Shown: in pieces, positions 9,078 through 18,105 of the stretch
Numbering within the stretch: position 1 is the stretch's first letter
How the letters are laid out: each line of letters starts with the position of its first letter
Made by a program: the position numbers and the translations under genes
Source of the DNA: Prevotella sp.
GTDB lineage: Bacteria; Bacillota_I; Bacilli_A; ML615J-28; CAG-313
Reading direction: 5' to 3'
Assembly (NCBI GenBank): GCA_023665755.1
Contig: JAMPDF010000005.1
Span: 1 to 64,000, forward strand
DNA length: 64,000 nt
Notes under the pieces: generated by a model
The model's database searches: none
The model's input: only the letters and a program-made list of their open reading frames with translations
What the model was told of the DNA's origin: nothing

Positions 9078-10664
9078 TTATTCACTTATTGTATAAATAT
9101 AATCGTACACGATTTGCATCGCTTCAAAAGGGCTATATACTTCTGATTGTTTACCTAACCTTGCTGTTTCATATTCAACAAAAGCCTTTTTATCATCATT
9201 CGTTTGTAGTTGTGACCCACTTTTCATATAATTGAATAAAAAGTTAATATATCCTACATTATATTTATTTGATACTGAAAAATCACCATAATCAAATAAA
9301 GAAATTCTAGATAGCATCCCCATCCCTTCATATATTTGTTTTTCTTGGCATTGTAAAAATAATTCAATAGATTCTTCATCTAAATAATAACTTAAATTAT
9401 CTTTCATAATTTCTTCTTCGCTAATTGTTGATTTTTCTCTATAACCTGATTCTAAATCATAGATAATACGAAAAGCAATTTCTGGATTAAATCCATTCTC
9501 CATTGTTTCAAAGTTAAATACTGCATAACCTGGTGCACTTGTTACAGCAATCTTACTGCTTTCAAAATTAAAATTTGGATAAGGCACCAATGATAATTTT
9601 TTTGTAGGCAAATTTAATTCTTGTGCATTATCAAAGCGATTTAATCTTAAATTAAAATGTGATTGTTGTGCACCAAAAGCAAAAATTTTATTTTCATACA
9701 GATCTTTCATTTCATCATATATTTGTATTGCTTCTAAGTTATTCCCCACTACTTTTTGATTTTCCACAAATGTAAATCTTTTAGCAGATGCCATTCCATA
9801 AGTCATGTTAGAAAAATCTTCCATACCTTCGACTGAAATAACTGGTTTACTCGAATCCTTTTGTTGCAATTCTAAACACAATTTCTTTAACGTTTCATTA
9901 TCCCATTTGCCTTGTTGATATAATTCTTGTGGATCATCTATCCCCATTTGTAAAAATGATTCCTTATCGTAATACAGAAAATGATAGGTATAAATAGGTT
10001 GTGGAATATATAAATAGGTATTTTGATAATAGGTAGATAAATCCTTTCTCATATTTGTTGGAATAATGTCTAAATCTTTCATAATTCCCATATCCGTTGA
10101 TGTGTTATATAAAGAATAATATAATTTTTCTAAAACGTTGTTTTTTTGATATGCGCCAGAAGAAGAGTAATTCTCTTTTAAACTAATTGTACTAAATAAA
10201 GAATCAGTAATCACAGCATGCATACCATTTAGATTGTCGTATGCAATCACCTCTTCAATTGGTCTATAAGAGTATTGATTTGTTATATAACAAATGGTAA
10301 CATTATACTTCTTTTCAATTTCTCTTATATAATTTTGTTTTTCCCTTTTATCTTTTGCAATATAATTATCGGAAAACGGATTATAAATCGATTCCATTTC
10401 GGCAGTTGTAAGTAATGAAGAATCATACATGGATCCGTATGCATTTAAATAGATATTAAATTGCATTCCTTGTCCATTAAAAGGCAATTCCGTTTGTGCT
10501 GATGAATGATTATTGTTAGATGAATTATTATTATCGGATTGTTGAGTATTATTTTGTTCTGTATTATTTTTATTTGATGATGGGGCTAATGTATTCTTTT
10601 TACATGAAACAAGCATCATGGTCAATGATAAGAATATCATGATATTAATTAAAACTTTTTTCAT
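9078..10664 (-). CDS. Extracellular solute-binding lipoprotein (ABC family 1 type), orphan
   Basis: The 528-residue product starts with a lipoprotein signal (lipobox MLVSC, Cys at about residue 21) and an Asn/Ser-rich tether up to about residue 60. The body looks like a large sugar-type periplasmic binding protein: an early lobe with KKYNVTICYIT, the hinge-like GKWDNETLKKLCLEL, a late SAPGYAVFNF, and FRIIYDLESGY. No permease or ATPase genes adjoin it, so it either shares a transporter elsewhere or acts as a receptor. An Ig-like secreted protein is encoded 11 nt upstream, so the two are an operon. The substrate cannot be read from the sequence. Confidence 0.6.
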   Translation of the reverse strand: MKKVLINIMIFLSLTMMLVSCKKNTLAPSSNKNNTEQNNTQQSDNNNSSNNNHSSAQTELPFNGQGMQFNIYLNAYGSMYDSSLLTTAEMESIYNPFSDNYIAKDKREKQNYIREIEKKYNVTICYITNQYSYRPIEEVIAYDNLNGMHAVITDSLFSTISLKENYSSSGAYQKNNVLEKLYYSLYNTSTDMGIMKDLDIIPTNMRKDLSTYYQNTYLYIPQPIYTYHFLYYDKESFLQMGIDDPQELYQQGKWDNETLKKLCLELQQKDSSKPVISVEGMEDFSNMTYGMASAKRFTFVENQKVVGNNLEAIQIYDEMKDLYENKIFAFGAQQSHFNLRLNRFDNAQELNLPTKKLSLVPYPNFNFESSKIAVTSAPGYAVFNFETMENGFNPEIAFRIIYDLESGYREKSTISEEEIMKDNLSYYLDEESIELFLQCQEKQIYEGMGMLSRISLFDYGDFSVSNKYNVGYINFLFNYMKSGSQLQTNDDKKAFVEYETARLGKQSEVYSPFEAMQIVYDYIYTISE

Positions 10665-10675
10665 TTTCCCTCCTT

Positions 10676-11191
10676 CTACTGATAGATTTCTATATAAATA
10701 GACACTCTATGCCTTGTATTATATTTATAGACTCCAATTGCAATGCCAACATTTGCCTCATTTTCAATATATTTTTTTGCAGTAATGGTTCCAAAGGAAC
10801 TAATTGAAATATTCTCTGCACTTAATCCATATATTGACCAATCAAAATCTTGAATATAAGGTGTTGGACTATCCTTTCCTAAACAAATAAGACGGTTATT
10901 GCCCACCTTGATTCTTACTAAATTATCACTTGTATAATTTGAAATAGGTATAATTTGTCCAAAACCTAAAGTTACTTCTGTACCACTTTTTAATCCACTA
11001 TTTCTACAATCCATACCATAGCTTAAATAAATAGGAGTAGTACTTTTATCTGGGATTACTTCCATTACAATTTTTGATGCAACGCTATAGTCCTTATTAG
11101 CATTAGCTTTAATCATCAAGTTAGTATTCAAAAGCAATATAGTGCTAGTTAAAAAAAATAGTATCAACATTATTAAAAATTTTTTTATCAT
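10676..11191 (-). CDS. Small secreted Ig-like protein
   Basis: A 171-residue protein with an N-terminal hydrophobic signal or anchor (about residues 5-27) and a single C-terminal Ig-like (BIG2-type) domain. The last 90 residues match the C-terminal module of the large protease encoded at 3438-6680: both have RLIC, IQDF, SSFGTI or SSYGTI, and GVYKYN in the same order. It has no catalytic motif. An unusually G-rich ribosome site (GGGGGG) precedes the ATG. The stop is 11 nt before the solute-binding lipoprotein gene, so the two are very probably co-transcribed. It may bind a surface glycan or the same partner as the protease; that is inference. Confidence 0.65.
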   Translation of the reverse strand: MIKKFLIMLILFFLTSTILLLNTNLMIKANANKDYSVASKIVMEVIPDKSTTPIYLSYGMDCRNSGLKSGTEVTLGFGQIIPISNYTSDNLVRIKVGNNRLICLGKDSPTPYIQDFDWSIYGLSAENISISSFGTITAKKYIENEANVGIAIGVYKYNTRHRVSIYIEIYQ

Positions 11192-11236
11192 ATGCCCCCC
11201 ACATTTTAAATACTTCCCATAATAATTTAAAACAAA

Positions 11237-11282
11237 AAAGAGAATTGACTCTTTTATTTTTAATTGAAGATTAATTCTCTTT
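11237..11282 (-). terminator. Hairpin upstream of the Ig-like/solute-binding pair
   Basis: AAAGAGAATT / AATTCTCTTT stem with a 26-nt T-rich loop. It sits upstream of the small Ig-like gene and downstream of the spoVT terminator, so it may be a leader attenuator or a second terminator. Confidence 0.4.
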
Positions 11283-11365
11283 CTTAGTTGCTATTATCAT
11301 TGGGTAGTTCTTCATTATCATTATACTAAAGAAAATTCATATGTCAATTGATTCACATTTTCTAT

Positions 11366-11406
11366 AAAAAATAGTTGTTGCTATAGCGAGTGCAACAACT
11401 ATTTTT
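11366..11406 (-). terminator. Terminator after spoVT
   Basis: AAAAATAGTTGTTGC / GCAACAACTATTTTT stem, six nucleotides after the spoVT stop, followed on the minus strand by a U run. The rest of 11192-11412 shows no gene. Confidence 0.85.
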
Positions 11407-11412
11407 ATTATA

Positions 11413-11940
11413 CTATCCTTCTAAATATCTTCCCATAAACATACCACCAAATTCCGCAAGCGATTTTTCTACATCGGTAATTGCATCACTTAACACAATA
11501 ACAGACCCAGATATATCTCCCAACACATTAATTGGTTTAATAATAGCAGATTTAGATATGGGATAATCTTCTAAGAATTCAAAGTTTTCTGCTTTATCTA
11601 CGACTTGAGTTTGACGTTTGCTCATTTTTTCTTCTAAACGAAGTGATATTCTTTTGTTAGATATGTCTTGTTTAAAGTTTCCTGCATAAGCAATAACCTT
11701 TTCATTATCTGTAATAATAATATCTTTTTTGTTGGAAGCATATAGACTTTCAACAAATTCTTCGACAAAATCATTTACATTTTGTACCGGAGAATATTTC
11801 TTTAATATAATTCGATCTGTTCCATCTGTATATATTTCTAAAGATTCCCCTTCTTTGATGCGCATTGTTCTTCTTAATTCTTTAGGTAAGACAATTCTTC
11901 CCAAATCATCTATTCTTCTAACAACACCAGTTGCTTTCAT
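11413..11940 (-). CDS. spoVT: Stage V sporulation regulator SpoVT
   Basis: A 175-residue transcription factor. Residues 1-50 are an AbrB-type swapped-hairpin DNA-binding domain (ATGVVRRIDDLGRIVLPKEL then RRTMRIKEGESLEIY), and residues about 60-175 form the GAF-like C-terminal domain found in SpoVT but not in AbrB. In B. subtilis it tunes sigma-G genes in the forespore. The gene follows mfd, as in B. subtilis, which supports orthology. Its upstream region carries a match to the sigma-G consensus. The ATG has a GGAGG ribosome site. Confidence 0.93.
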   Translation of the reverse strand: MKATGVVRRIDDLGRIVLPKELRRTMRIKEGESLEIYTDGTDRIILKKYSPVQNVNDFVEEFVESLYASNKKDIIITDNEKVIAYAGNFKQDISNKRISLRLEEKMSKRQTQVVDKAENFEFLEDYPISKSAIIKPINVLGDISGSVIVLSDAITDVEKSLAEFGGMFMGRYLEG

Positions 11941-11971
11941 AATAACCTCCGTAACAATTTTTCTCTATAGT

Positions 11972-12000
11972 TATTATGGAGTATTTTTACTTTTTTATGC
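11972..12000 (-). promoter_or_regulatory. Candidate sigma-G promoter of spoVT
   Basis: On the minus strand GCATA, a 17-nt spacer and CATAATA match the published sigma-G pattern (GHATR, 17-18 nt, CATNHTA) exactly. It lies 32 nt upstream of the spoVT ATG. SpoVT is a sigma-G gene in B. subtilis. Confidence 0.6.
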
Positions 12001-12012
12001 AGAATTTCTCAA

Positions 12013-15000
12013 TTATTTTCTAATCATGATTTTGTCTACTACATTTTCTAAAAATGAAGTTAATCCATATATATAACTTCTTGTGGTAGCTTTAGGATCA
12101 ATAGTGATTATAATTTTTTTATTGCGATAATCAAATTTATATTTTAAGTGTAAATCAATCGATAAATCAAAAAGTTTGCTTGCATTGATACGAGTTGTTG
12201 CTTCTTCTTCGAAAACAATAGTAATTTCCGTTTGTGTTTGCTTGAATGTTTCAACCCCGGATTTTTTTAGTAAATATTCTAAATATTTTTCTTCCATATA
12301 AAGCAAGATTTCTTCACTTAACTTTCCATATCGATCGGTATATTCTTCTATAAGCATTTGTATTTGTTGTCTAGAAGTAATCTTACTGATTGATTTATGA
12401 ATATCGATTCGAATTGCATCATCTTCTACATAGCTTTCATCAACATGTCTAGAAATATCAATTGGGAATTTTCTTGTATTTGTCTCTTCTACCGAAAGTC
12501 CTTTTTCTTCTTGAATTGCTTCATTTAGTAATTTCATATATAAGTCCATTCCTACTGCATCAATATAACCGGACTGTTCACTACCTAAAATATCACCTGA
12601 GCCACGAATTGCCAAATCACGCATTGCAATCTTGTACCCACTACCTAATTCTGTAAATTCTTTAATTGCTTCTAGGCGTTTAACGGCATTTTCAGTAATA
12701 ATTTTACTTTTATCATACATCAAATAAGCATAAGATATTCGGTCGCTTCTTCCTACCCTTCCTCTTACTTGATATAATTGAGAAAGCCCTAATGTATCTG
12801 ATCTTTCGATAATCAGTGTATTGGCATTGGGTATATCTATACCAGTTTCAATAATAGTTGTGCAAATTAACACGTCATATCCTTTATCCAAAAAAATCAT
12901 CAATTCATTTTCAATATCATCCTTGTCCATTTTTCCATGGATTAAACCTATTTTAGCTTTGGGTACTAATTGATGCACCTTTGAACGAATATGATCTAAT
13001 TCTGATATACGGTTGAGCAAATAAAACACTTGCCCGCCTCGTCCCATTTCTCGGTTAATAGCTTCACGAATGACAGAATCATTGCTTTCAAGTACATAAG
13101 TTTGAATGGGCAAACGATTATTTGGTGCTGTTTCAATCAAAGATAAGTCTCTTAAGCCAGAAAGAGCCATTTGAAGTGTTCTAGGAATAGGTGTTGCAGA
13201 AAGCGTTAAAACATCAATATTAGATTTCATTGTTTTAATTCGCTCTTTATGTTCTACACCAAAACGTTGTTCTTCATCAATAATGAGTAATCCTAGGTCT
13301 TTAAATACGATATCTTTTGATAAAATACGATGTGTTCCGATAATAATATCCACATATCCCCTTTTTAGACCATCAATAATATTTTTTTGTTGTTGGAGGG
13401 AAACAAAGCGATTGAGCAACTCCACTCTTACCCCATATTTTTCAAATCTCTCTTTAAAAGTATAATAGTGTTGCCTTGTAAGTACCGTTGTTGGAGCAAG
13501 ATAGGCTACTTGTTTTCCATTATCAACAGCTTTAAAGGCAGCGCGCATTGCAATTTCTGTTTTACCAAACCCTACATCCCCACAAATCAAACGATCTAGT
13601 GGATGAGGGCTTTCCATATCTTTTTTAACTTCCTCAATTGCTTTTAATTGGTCAGCTGTTTCAGTATACTCAAAATCACTTTCAAATTCTAACTGTTCTA
13701 CTGTATCTTCACGATATACAAATCCTGGTCTTGCATCTCGTTCAGCTTGTACTTTAATTAATTTTTTAGCTATATCTTTGGTTTTCTCTTTAATCTTCGC
13801 CTTTTTTTTCTGCCACTCTTTGCTTTTTAGGCTATTTAACTTAGGCAATTTATCCTTTGAACCAATATATTTTTCTAGGACATAAATATTTTCTACTGGT
13901 ATCAATAACCTTGACTCTTCTGCATACTCTATACACAAGAAATCATTGATTGTATTTCTAATTTCTCTTGTTTGAATGCCAACGTATCTACCAATACCAT
14001 AATCCTGGTGAACCACATAATCACCTGGATTGAGTTCTTCTTTATTGTAAATTTTAACAGAATCTTTCAAAAACTTTTGATATTTTGAATTCTTAACGAT
14101 TTTACCTGGTGCAAATTCATTCGGAGAAATCAAAACAAATTGGGATTCTAAATCCTCAAATCCATATCCATCAGGCATTATCGCAACATTGACTTGATGT
14201 TGCTTTATATCTTTTATGTGGTCTATTTCAACATATTCTATTTGATTTGCTGCAAAAGTTTCTTTTAGAAACAATAATTTTTTTTCATCAATATGGGTAA
14301 TCAAATAGGTTTTTTTAGAGTTTGCTTTGATGTCTTCAATCATTGATTTAATATTATTATTGTATTCAAAACAATTGGTTGTAGCAAGCACAATATGTTG
14401 ATCTAGTTTCATTCCTACTAATGAAGAATTAAAAATAGACGTAAATATATTGGTTTTAGCAATATACAAACCACTATCTAATGTCACAAAAAAGTCATCG
14501 GGAGCAATATTTTTATTTTTTGAAAAATAATCAGCTATTTCATTGAACATTGCCTTTTCATGTTCTAAACAAGCCTGATAATCTTCATAAATACAAATAG
14601 GTTGATCCAAAAGTTGATAAAATGGTTGGTATTCAGATGTAAAATAAGGCAAATAGATATATAACTGATCTAAATTTTGATAATTTTCAATGGACTCTAG
14701 ATTCATTTTTACCTTATCAGTTAATTCTTGTTGTTTGATAATGTTTGCTTTAATTTGTGGAATATTTTTTTCATCATAATAAATTTCATACAAGGGATAA
14801 ATCGATACTTTTGGTATAGACCCCTTAGACATCTGTGTTTCTACATCTATTTTTTTGATGTTTTCAATCTCATCATCAAAGAAACTAATTCGAATAGGTA
14901 AGTCTTCATTAATAGGATAAACATCTATTAAACTCCCTCGTACACTAAATGTTCCTCTTACTGAAGTAATTGCGGTTTTTTTATATCCTCTAATAATTAA

Positions 15001-15480
15001 GTCTTGAACTAATGTTTGTCTATTGATGGTTAAACCAATTTGATAAGACAAAATGGATTCTTGAAGAGACTTTTTAGACATCATTTGTCTTGTAAAGCCC
15101 TCAACATTGGTTACAATAATTTGAGGATGATTTTGAACAATATGATGTAATGTTAACATTCTAGCTAACCTAAATGCTTCACTAGTTGCTACTAGTTCAC
15201 TAGAAATAAACTCTTCTGCGGGAAAAAAACTGACATTGTCAGTTCCTGTTATATCACATAAGACTTCATATGCTTTTGATGCTTCATAAATAGAAGAAGT
15301 AACATATACTACAGTTTGCTTATTTTGAGCAAATAGATAAGCAGTTAGTAATTTAGAAAGGTGAGAGGCACATTCTGTGACATAAATATTTGTTGTTTTT
15401 TGATAATTTTGATGAAGCAATAAATCGTGAAATGGTTTTGTAAAAGCTAACTTACTTTCTAATAAATCTAAATAACGCAT
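12013..15480 (-). CDS. mfd: Transcription-repair coupling factor Mfd
   Basis: A DNA translocase that removes stalled RNA polymerase and recruits UvrA. In order are seen the N-terminal UvrB-like module, the RNA-polymerase-binding module (NPGDYVVHQDYGIGRYVGIQ, about residue 475), the Walker A ICGDVGFGKTEIA, the helicase box IIDEEQRFG, the motif VI region RGRVGRS, and a C-terminal TRCF domain. The start at 15480 is preferred because GGGTGA sits just upstream; another in-frame ATG at 15492 overlaps the pth stop and lacks a ribosome site. The length, about 1155 residues, is normal. pth-mfd-spoVT order is as in B. subtilis. Confidence 0.95.
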   Translation of the reverse strand: MRYLDLLESKLAFTKPFHDLLLHQNYQKTTNIYVTECASHLSKLLTAYLFAQNKQTVVYVTSSIYEASKAYEVLCDITGTDNVSFFPAEEFISSELVATSEAFRLARMLTLHHIVQNHPQIIVTNVEGFTRQMMSKKSLQESILSYQIGLTINRQTLVQDLIIRGYKKTAITSVRGTFSVRGSLIDVYPINEDLPIRISFFDDEIENIKKIDVETQMSKGSIPKVSIYPLYEIYYDEKNIPQIKANIIKQQELTDKVKMNLESIENYQNLDQLYIYLPYFTSEYQPFYQLLDQPICIYEDYQACLEHEKAMFNEIADYFSKNKNIAPDDFFVTLDSGLYIAKTNIFTSIFNSSLVGMKLDQHIVLATTNCFEYNNNIKSMIEDIKANSKKTYLITHIDEKKLLFLKETFAANQIEYVEIDHIKDIKQHQVNVAIMPDGYGFEDLESQFVLISPNEFAPGKIVKNSKYQKFLKDSVKIYNKEELNPGDYVVHQDYGIGRYVGIQTREIRNTINDFLCIEYAEESRLLIPVENIYVLEKYIGSKDKLPKLNSLKSKEWQKKKAKIKEKTKDIAKKLIKVQAERDARPGFVYREDTVEQLEFESDFEYTETADQLKAIEEVKKDMESPHPLDRLICGDVGFGKTEIAMRAAFKAVDNGKQVAYLAPTTVLTRQHYYTFKERFEKYGVRVELLNRFVSLQQQKNIIDGLKRGYVDIIIGTHRILSKDIVFKDLGLLIIDEEQRFGVEHKERIKTMKSNIDVLTLSATPIPRTLQMALSGLRDLSLIETAPNNRLPIQTYVLESNDSVIREAINREMGRGGQVFYLLNRISELDHIRSKVHQLVPKAKIGLIHGKMDKDDIENELMIFLDKGYDVLICTTIIETGIDIPNANTLIIERSDTLGLSQLYQVRGRVGRSDRISYAYLMYDKSKIITENAVKRLEAIKEFTELGSGYKIAMRDLAIRGSGDILGSEQSGYIDAVGMDLYMKLLNEAIQEEKGLSVEETNTRKFPIDISRHVDESYVEDDAIRIDIHKSISKITSRQQIQMLIEEYTDRYGKLSEEILLYMEEKYLEYLLKKSGVETFKQTQTEITIVFEEEATTRINASKLFDLSIDLHLKYKFDYRNKKIIITIDPKATTRSYIYGLTSFLENVVDKIMIRK

Positions 15481-15484
15481 TGGT

Positions 15485-16042
15485 TCACCCATTGTAATGA
15501 TTCATAATATAGTCCATACCATAATTGAGTAAATCGTCTACAATTTGAGGCATTTTTTCTAATGTTGGCTGCAAAACAGATAATTCTTTTTTAGAAAACT
15601 TAGATAACACATAATCAATTGTATCTACTTCTTTTTGTTTTTGGATGCCTATTCTTAATCTAGCAAATTCACTGGTTCCTAAATGAGAAATAATAGATTT
15701 GATGCCATTATGTCCTCCAGCTGAACCATTTTTACGAATTCTAATACGTCCTAGTGATAAATCTAAATCATCGTAGATGACAAATATATCTTCTGGCGTT
15801 TGATGATAATACTCCATAATAGCCTTTACACTTATTCCTGAATTATTCATATAAGTCATCGGTTTGATAAAATAATGTTTTTGCCCTTGATACACATACT
15901 CTGCTACATATGCTTGAAATTTTTTTTCTTGTAAAAAGGAAAATTGATTAGCTAAAGCAATTTGATCTAATGCCATAAATCCTGCATTATGGTGTGTTCC
16001 TTCGTATGATTTACCGATATTACCAAGTCCTACAATAATCAT
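15485..16042 (-). CDS. pth: Peptidyl-tRNA hydrolase
   Basis: A 185-residue esterase recycling peptidyl-tRNAs released from ribosomes. Visible are the N-terminal IIVGLGNIGKSYEGTHHNAG with the catalytic His, KPMTYMNNSG, and YDDLDLSLGRIRI followed by GSAGGHNGIKSI. The start at 16042 has GGAGAACAT before ATG; the frame stays open upstream, but that stretch is folD in another frame. The start overlaps the folD stop by 4 nt, implying translational coupling. In Bacillus this gene is also called spoVC. Confidence 0.95.
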   Translation of the reverse strand: MIIVGLGNIGKSYEGTHHNAGFMALDQIALANQFSFLQEKKFQAYVAEYVYQGQKHYFIKPMTYMNNSGISVKAIMEYYHQTPEDIFVIYDDLDLSLGRIRIRKNGSAGGHNGIKSIISHLGTSEFARLRIGIQKQKEVDTIDYVLSKFSKKELSVLQPTLEKMPQIVDDLLNYGMDYIMNHYNG

Positions 16043-16905
16043 ATATGTTCTCCTAAATTGATTTTTAAAATATGTTGATATGCTAAAATAGTATTTTCCA
16101 AAAGAGAAGCAATGGTTAATGGACCTACACCACCTGGGACAGGAGTAATATAAGCACATTTATCTTTAACTTGCTCAAAATCAACATCACCATATAATTT
16201 TTCTCCAACTCGATTGGTACCTACATCAATTACGACAGCATTTTCTTTAACCATATCTGCTGTAATAAAACGATTTCTACCAATTGCAACGACTAAGATA
16301 TCTGCATTTTTAGTTATTTCTTTTAAATTTTGCGTTTTAGAATGACAGATCGTTACAGTTGCATGATGATTCAACAATAACATTGCCATAGGTTTACCTA
16401 CAATATTACTTCTTCCTACAACACATGCATTTTTTCCAGAAACATCAATATTATATGCCTCCAAAAGCCTCATAATCCCCCTAGGTGTTGCACTTTCAAT
16501 AGCGGGAAGACCACTAAAAAGTCTCCCTTTATTTTGAATACCAAAACCATCTACATCTTTTGTATAAGCAATGGTATCAATGATACGTTGCTCATTAATA
16601 TGACTAGGAAGTGGTAATTGTACAATAATACCATGAATAGTATCATCTTGGTTAAGTTGTTGAATACAATCTATCAATTCTTTTTCCGTAATCGTTGTTG
16701 GAAAATCCATTCTTTTAGCTGCTATTCCACAATAACTTGCTGCTTTCATTTTATTTCGCACATAAATTTGGCTAGCTGCATCTTCTCCAACCAATACAAT
16801 AGCTAAACCGGGAACGATGGATGTTTGTGTAACTAGAGCTGAAATTTGTTTTTTTAATTGCTCTTTTAATGTTTTGCTTAAAGCCTTGCCATCTAATATT
16901 GTCAT
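16039..16905 (-). CDS. folD: Bifunctional methylenetetrahydrofolate dehydrogenase/cyclohydrolase FolD
   Basis: A 288-residue NADP-dependent enzyme interconverting methylene-, methenyl- and formyl-tetrahydrofolate for purine and fMet synthesis. Motifs: the catalytic Lys region YVRNKMKAASYCG, VQLPLPSHI, DVDGFGIQNKGRL, the Rossmann segment CVVGRSNIVGKPMAMLL, and PVPGGVGPLTIASLLENT. The start at 16905 is chosen because GGAG lies 7 nt upstream; earlier in-frame starts at 16911 and 16977 are badly spaced or lack a ribosome site. It sits between ppa and pth in a tight minus-strand run. Confidence 0.95.
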   Translation of the reverse strand: MTILDGKALSKTLKEQLKKQISALVTQTSIVPGLAIVLVGEDAASQIYVRNKMKAASYCGIAAKRMDFPTTITEKELIDCIQQLNQDDTIHGIIVQLPLPSHINEQRIIDTIAYTKDVDGFGIQNKGRLFSGLPAIESATPRGIMRLLEAYNIDVSGKNACVVGRSNIVGKPMAMLLLNHHATVTICHSKTQNLKEITKNADILVVAIGRNRFITADMVKENAVVIDVGTNRVGEKLYGDVDFEQVKDKCAYITPVPGGVGPLTIASLLENTILAYQHILKINLGEHI

Positions 16906-16960
16906 TTTCATTCTCCTTTTTTCTAATTCATTCATATATATGTCAAAAACATTAGACTTA

Positions 16961-17512
16961 TCATCTAATGATTTCATTTTTTAGTTGCTCTTTTTTATTT
17001 TCATATTCAAAAAGAGCATCTTGAATAATTTGTAAAGCGACATCTTTTCCCTCTAATTTAAAACCTGTTGTTGTTTTATGTTCTAAATTTTTGTATACAC
17101 TAAAAAAATGACTCATCTCATTGATCATGTGTTCAGGTACATCTTCTAATTCTTTATAGTGATTTAAATTGGGATCATGAAATGGAATAGCGACTATTTT
17201 ATCATCTATATAATTGCCATCAATCATTCGAATAACACCGATAGGATAGCAACGAACCAGACTCATAGGCACTAAAGCCTCACTACAAAGTACAAGTACA
17301 TCAAGCGGATCTAAATCGTTAGCATAAGTCAAGGGAATAAAACCATAATTGGCAGGATAATGGGTAGATGTATATAAAATTCTATCTAACATAATGAGTC
17401 CTGTTTTTTTATCTAGCTCATATTTATTTTTACTTCCCTTGCTAATTTCAATGACCGCATAAAAATCATCACAATGGATTCTATCTTTTTCAATATCATG
17501 CCAAATATTCAT
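16961..17512 (-). CDS. ppa: Inorganic pyrophosphatase, family I
   Basis: A soluble magnesium-dependent enzyme of 183 residues that hydrolyses pyrophosphate and so pulls biosynthetic reactions forward. The family I signature is visible: KYELDKKTG, YPANYGFIPLTY, and DLDPLDVLVL with its metal-binding aspartates, followed by the C-terminal HFFSVYKNLE. Bacilli often have family II enzymes instead, so a family I enzyme is worth noting. The ATG overlaps the stop of the preceding CopZ-like gene by one base (TAATG). Confidence 0.93.
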   Translation of the reverse strand: MNIWHDIEKDRIHCDDFYAVIEISKGSKNKYELDKKTGLIMLDRILYTSTHYPANYGFIPLTYANDLDPLDVLVLCSEALVPMSLVRCYPIGVIRMIDGNYIDDKIVAIPFHDPNLNHYKELEDVPEHMINEMSHFFSVYKNLEHKTTTGFKLEGKDVALQIIQDALFEYENKKEQLKNEIIR

Positions 17513-17991
17513 TATTCTTTCTCCTTTTTTTGCTTGTATGCATAAGCAATAGCATTTTGAAATAATGTATCACAGCATTCACCTAACGGATTCAAATGAA
17601 GACAATCTTCTTGTTGTTGTTTACCTAAATACTTTAATACATCCTTTTTTGTTAAATTTTGTTCATCTATATGTTGTACCAATTCTACAATATCATTCAA
17701 ATCAATTTGATGACAGTAACAAACCCTATATTGATCATATTTTTCTTTAAACCAAATCGGCACTAATACTTCTTCTTTAACGTAATATTTAGGATGATTT
17801 TCTTGATAATATACTACTGAACACTTTTTACCCACACACATATAGATTGCTTGACTTTCATCAAACAAAAAATCTCCTTTTATGAGAGATTTTACTGTCA
17901 CACTAGATACGTTTTTCCCTTTTGTGCCACAAATGGGACAAGATTTTCCACATATTGAAGCGCAACTCTTACAATTACTATTACATTCCAC
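17512..17991 (-). CDS. CopZ-like zinc/[2Fe-2S]-binding protein without HMA domain
   Basis: About 159 residues. The N-terminus is Cys-rich, then CPICGTKGKNVSSVTVKSL matches the zinc-finger part of the archaeal CopZ N-terminal domain. It is followed by a BFD-like [2Fe-2S] segment: a Cys in IYMCVGKKCSVVYY, then VPIWFKEK and VCYCHQIDLNDI. In Archaeoglobus CopZ this domain binds zinc and a 2Fe-2S cluster and is fused to a copper-binding HMA domain, absent here. A C-terminal Cys pair (GECCDTL) is extra. The start GTG at 17991 has an AAGGTGA site; GTG at 18000 is possible. No copper ATPase or regulator adjoins, so a role in copper handling is only family inference. Confidence 0.7.
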   Translation of the reverse strand: MECNSNCKSCASICGKSCPICGTKGKNVSSVTVKSLIKGDFLFDESQAIYMCVGKKCSVVYYQENHPKYYVKEEVLVPIWFKEKYDQYRVCYCHQIDLNDIVELVQHIDEQNLTKKDVLKYLGKQQQEDCLHLNPLGECCDTLFQNAIAYAYKQKKEKE

Positions 17992-18014
17992 ATTCTTCAC
18001 CTTACATTGATTTC

Positions 18015-18043
18015 ATTATACATCAAATTCTTTTTTTTTGCAA
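18015..18043 (-). promoter_or_regulatory. Sigma-A promoter of the CopZ-like/ppa/folD/pth/mfd run
   Basis: TTGCAA, a 17-nt A-rich spacer and TATAAT on the minus strand, about 25-30 nt upstream of the start. It lies back to back with the cwlJ promoter. Confidence 0.75.
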
Positions 18044-18061
18044 AGATATCATTTTATTTTA

Positions 18062-18090
18062 TCATATTTTTGCATTTGCCTACGTATACT
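18062..18090 (+). promoter_or_regulatory. Candidate sigma-E promoter of the cwlJ-like gene
   Basis: TCATATT, a 14-nt spacer, then CGTATACT resembles the sigma-E pattern (KMATATT, 14 nt, CATACANT) with two or three mismatches in the -10 element. cwlJ is sigma-E dependent in B. subtilis. The ribosome site AGGTGA starts only 6 nt after the -10 element. Confidence 0.45.
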
Positions 18091-18105
18091 ACATCAGGTG
18101 ATAAA

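Noticed and set aside
16042..16159. N-terminal extension of peptidyl-tRNA hydrolase
   Set aside because: The extra 39 residues are folD read in another frame; the start at 16042 has a proper ribosome site and begins exactly at the family N-terminus.
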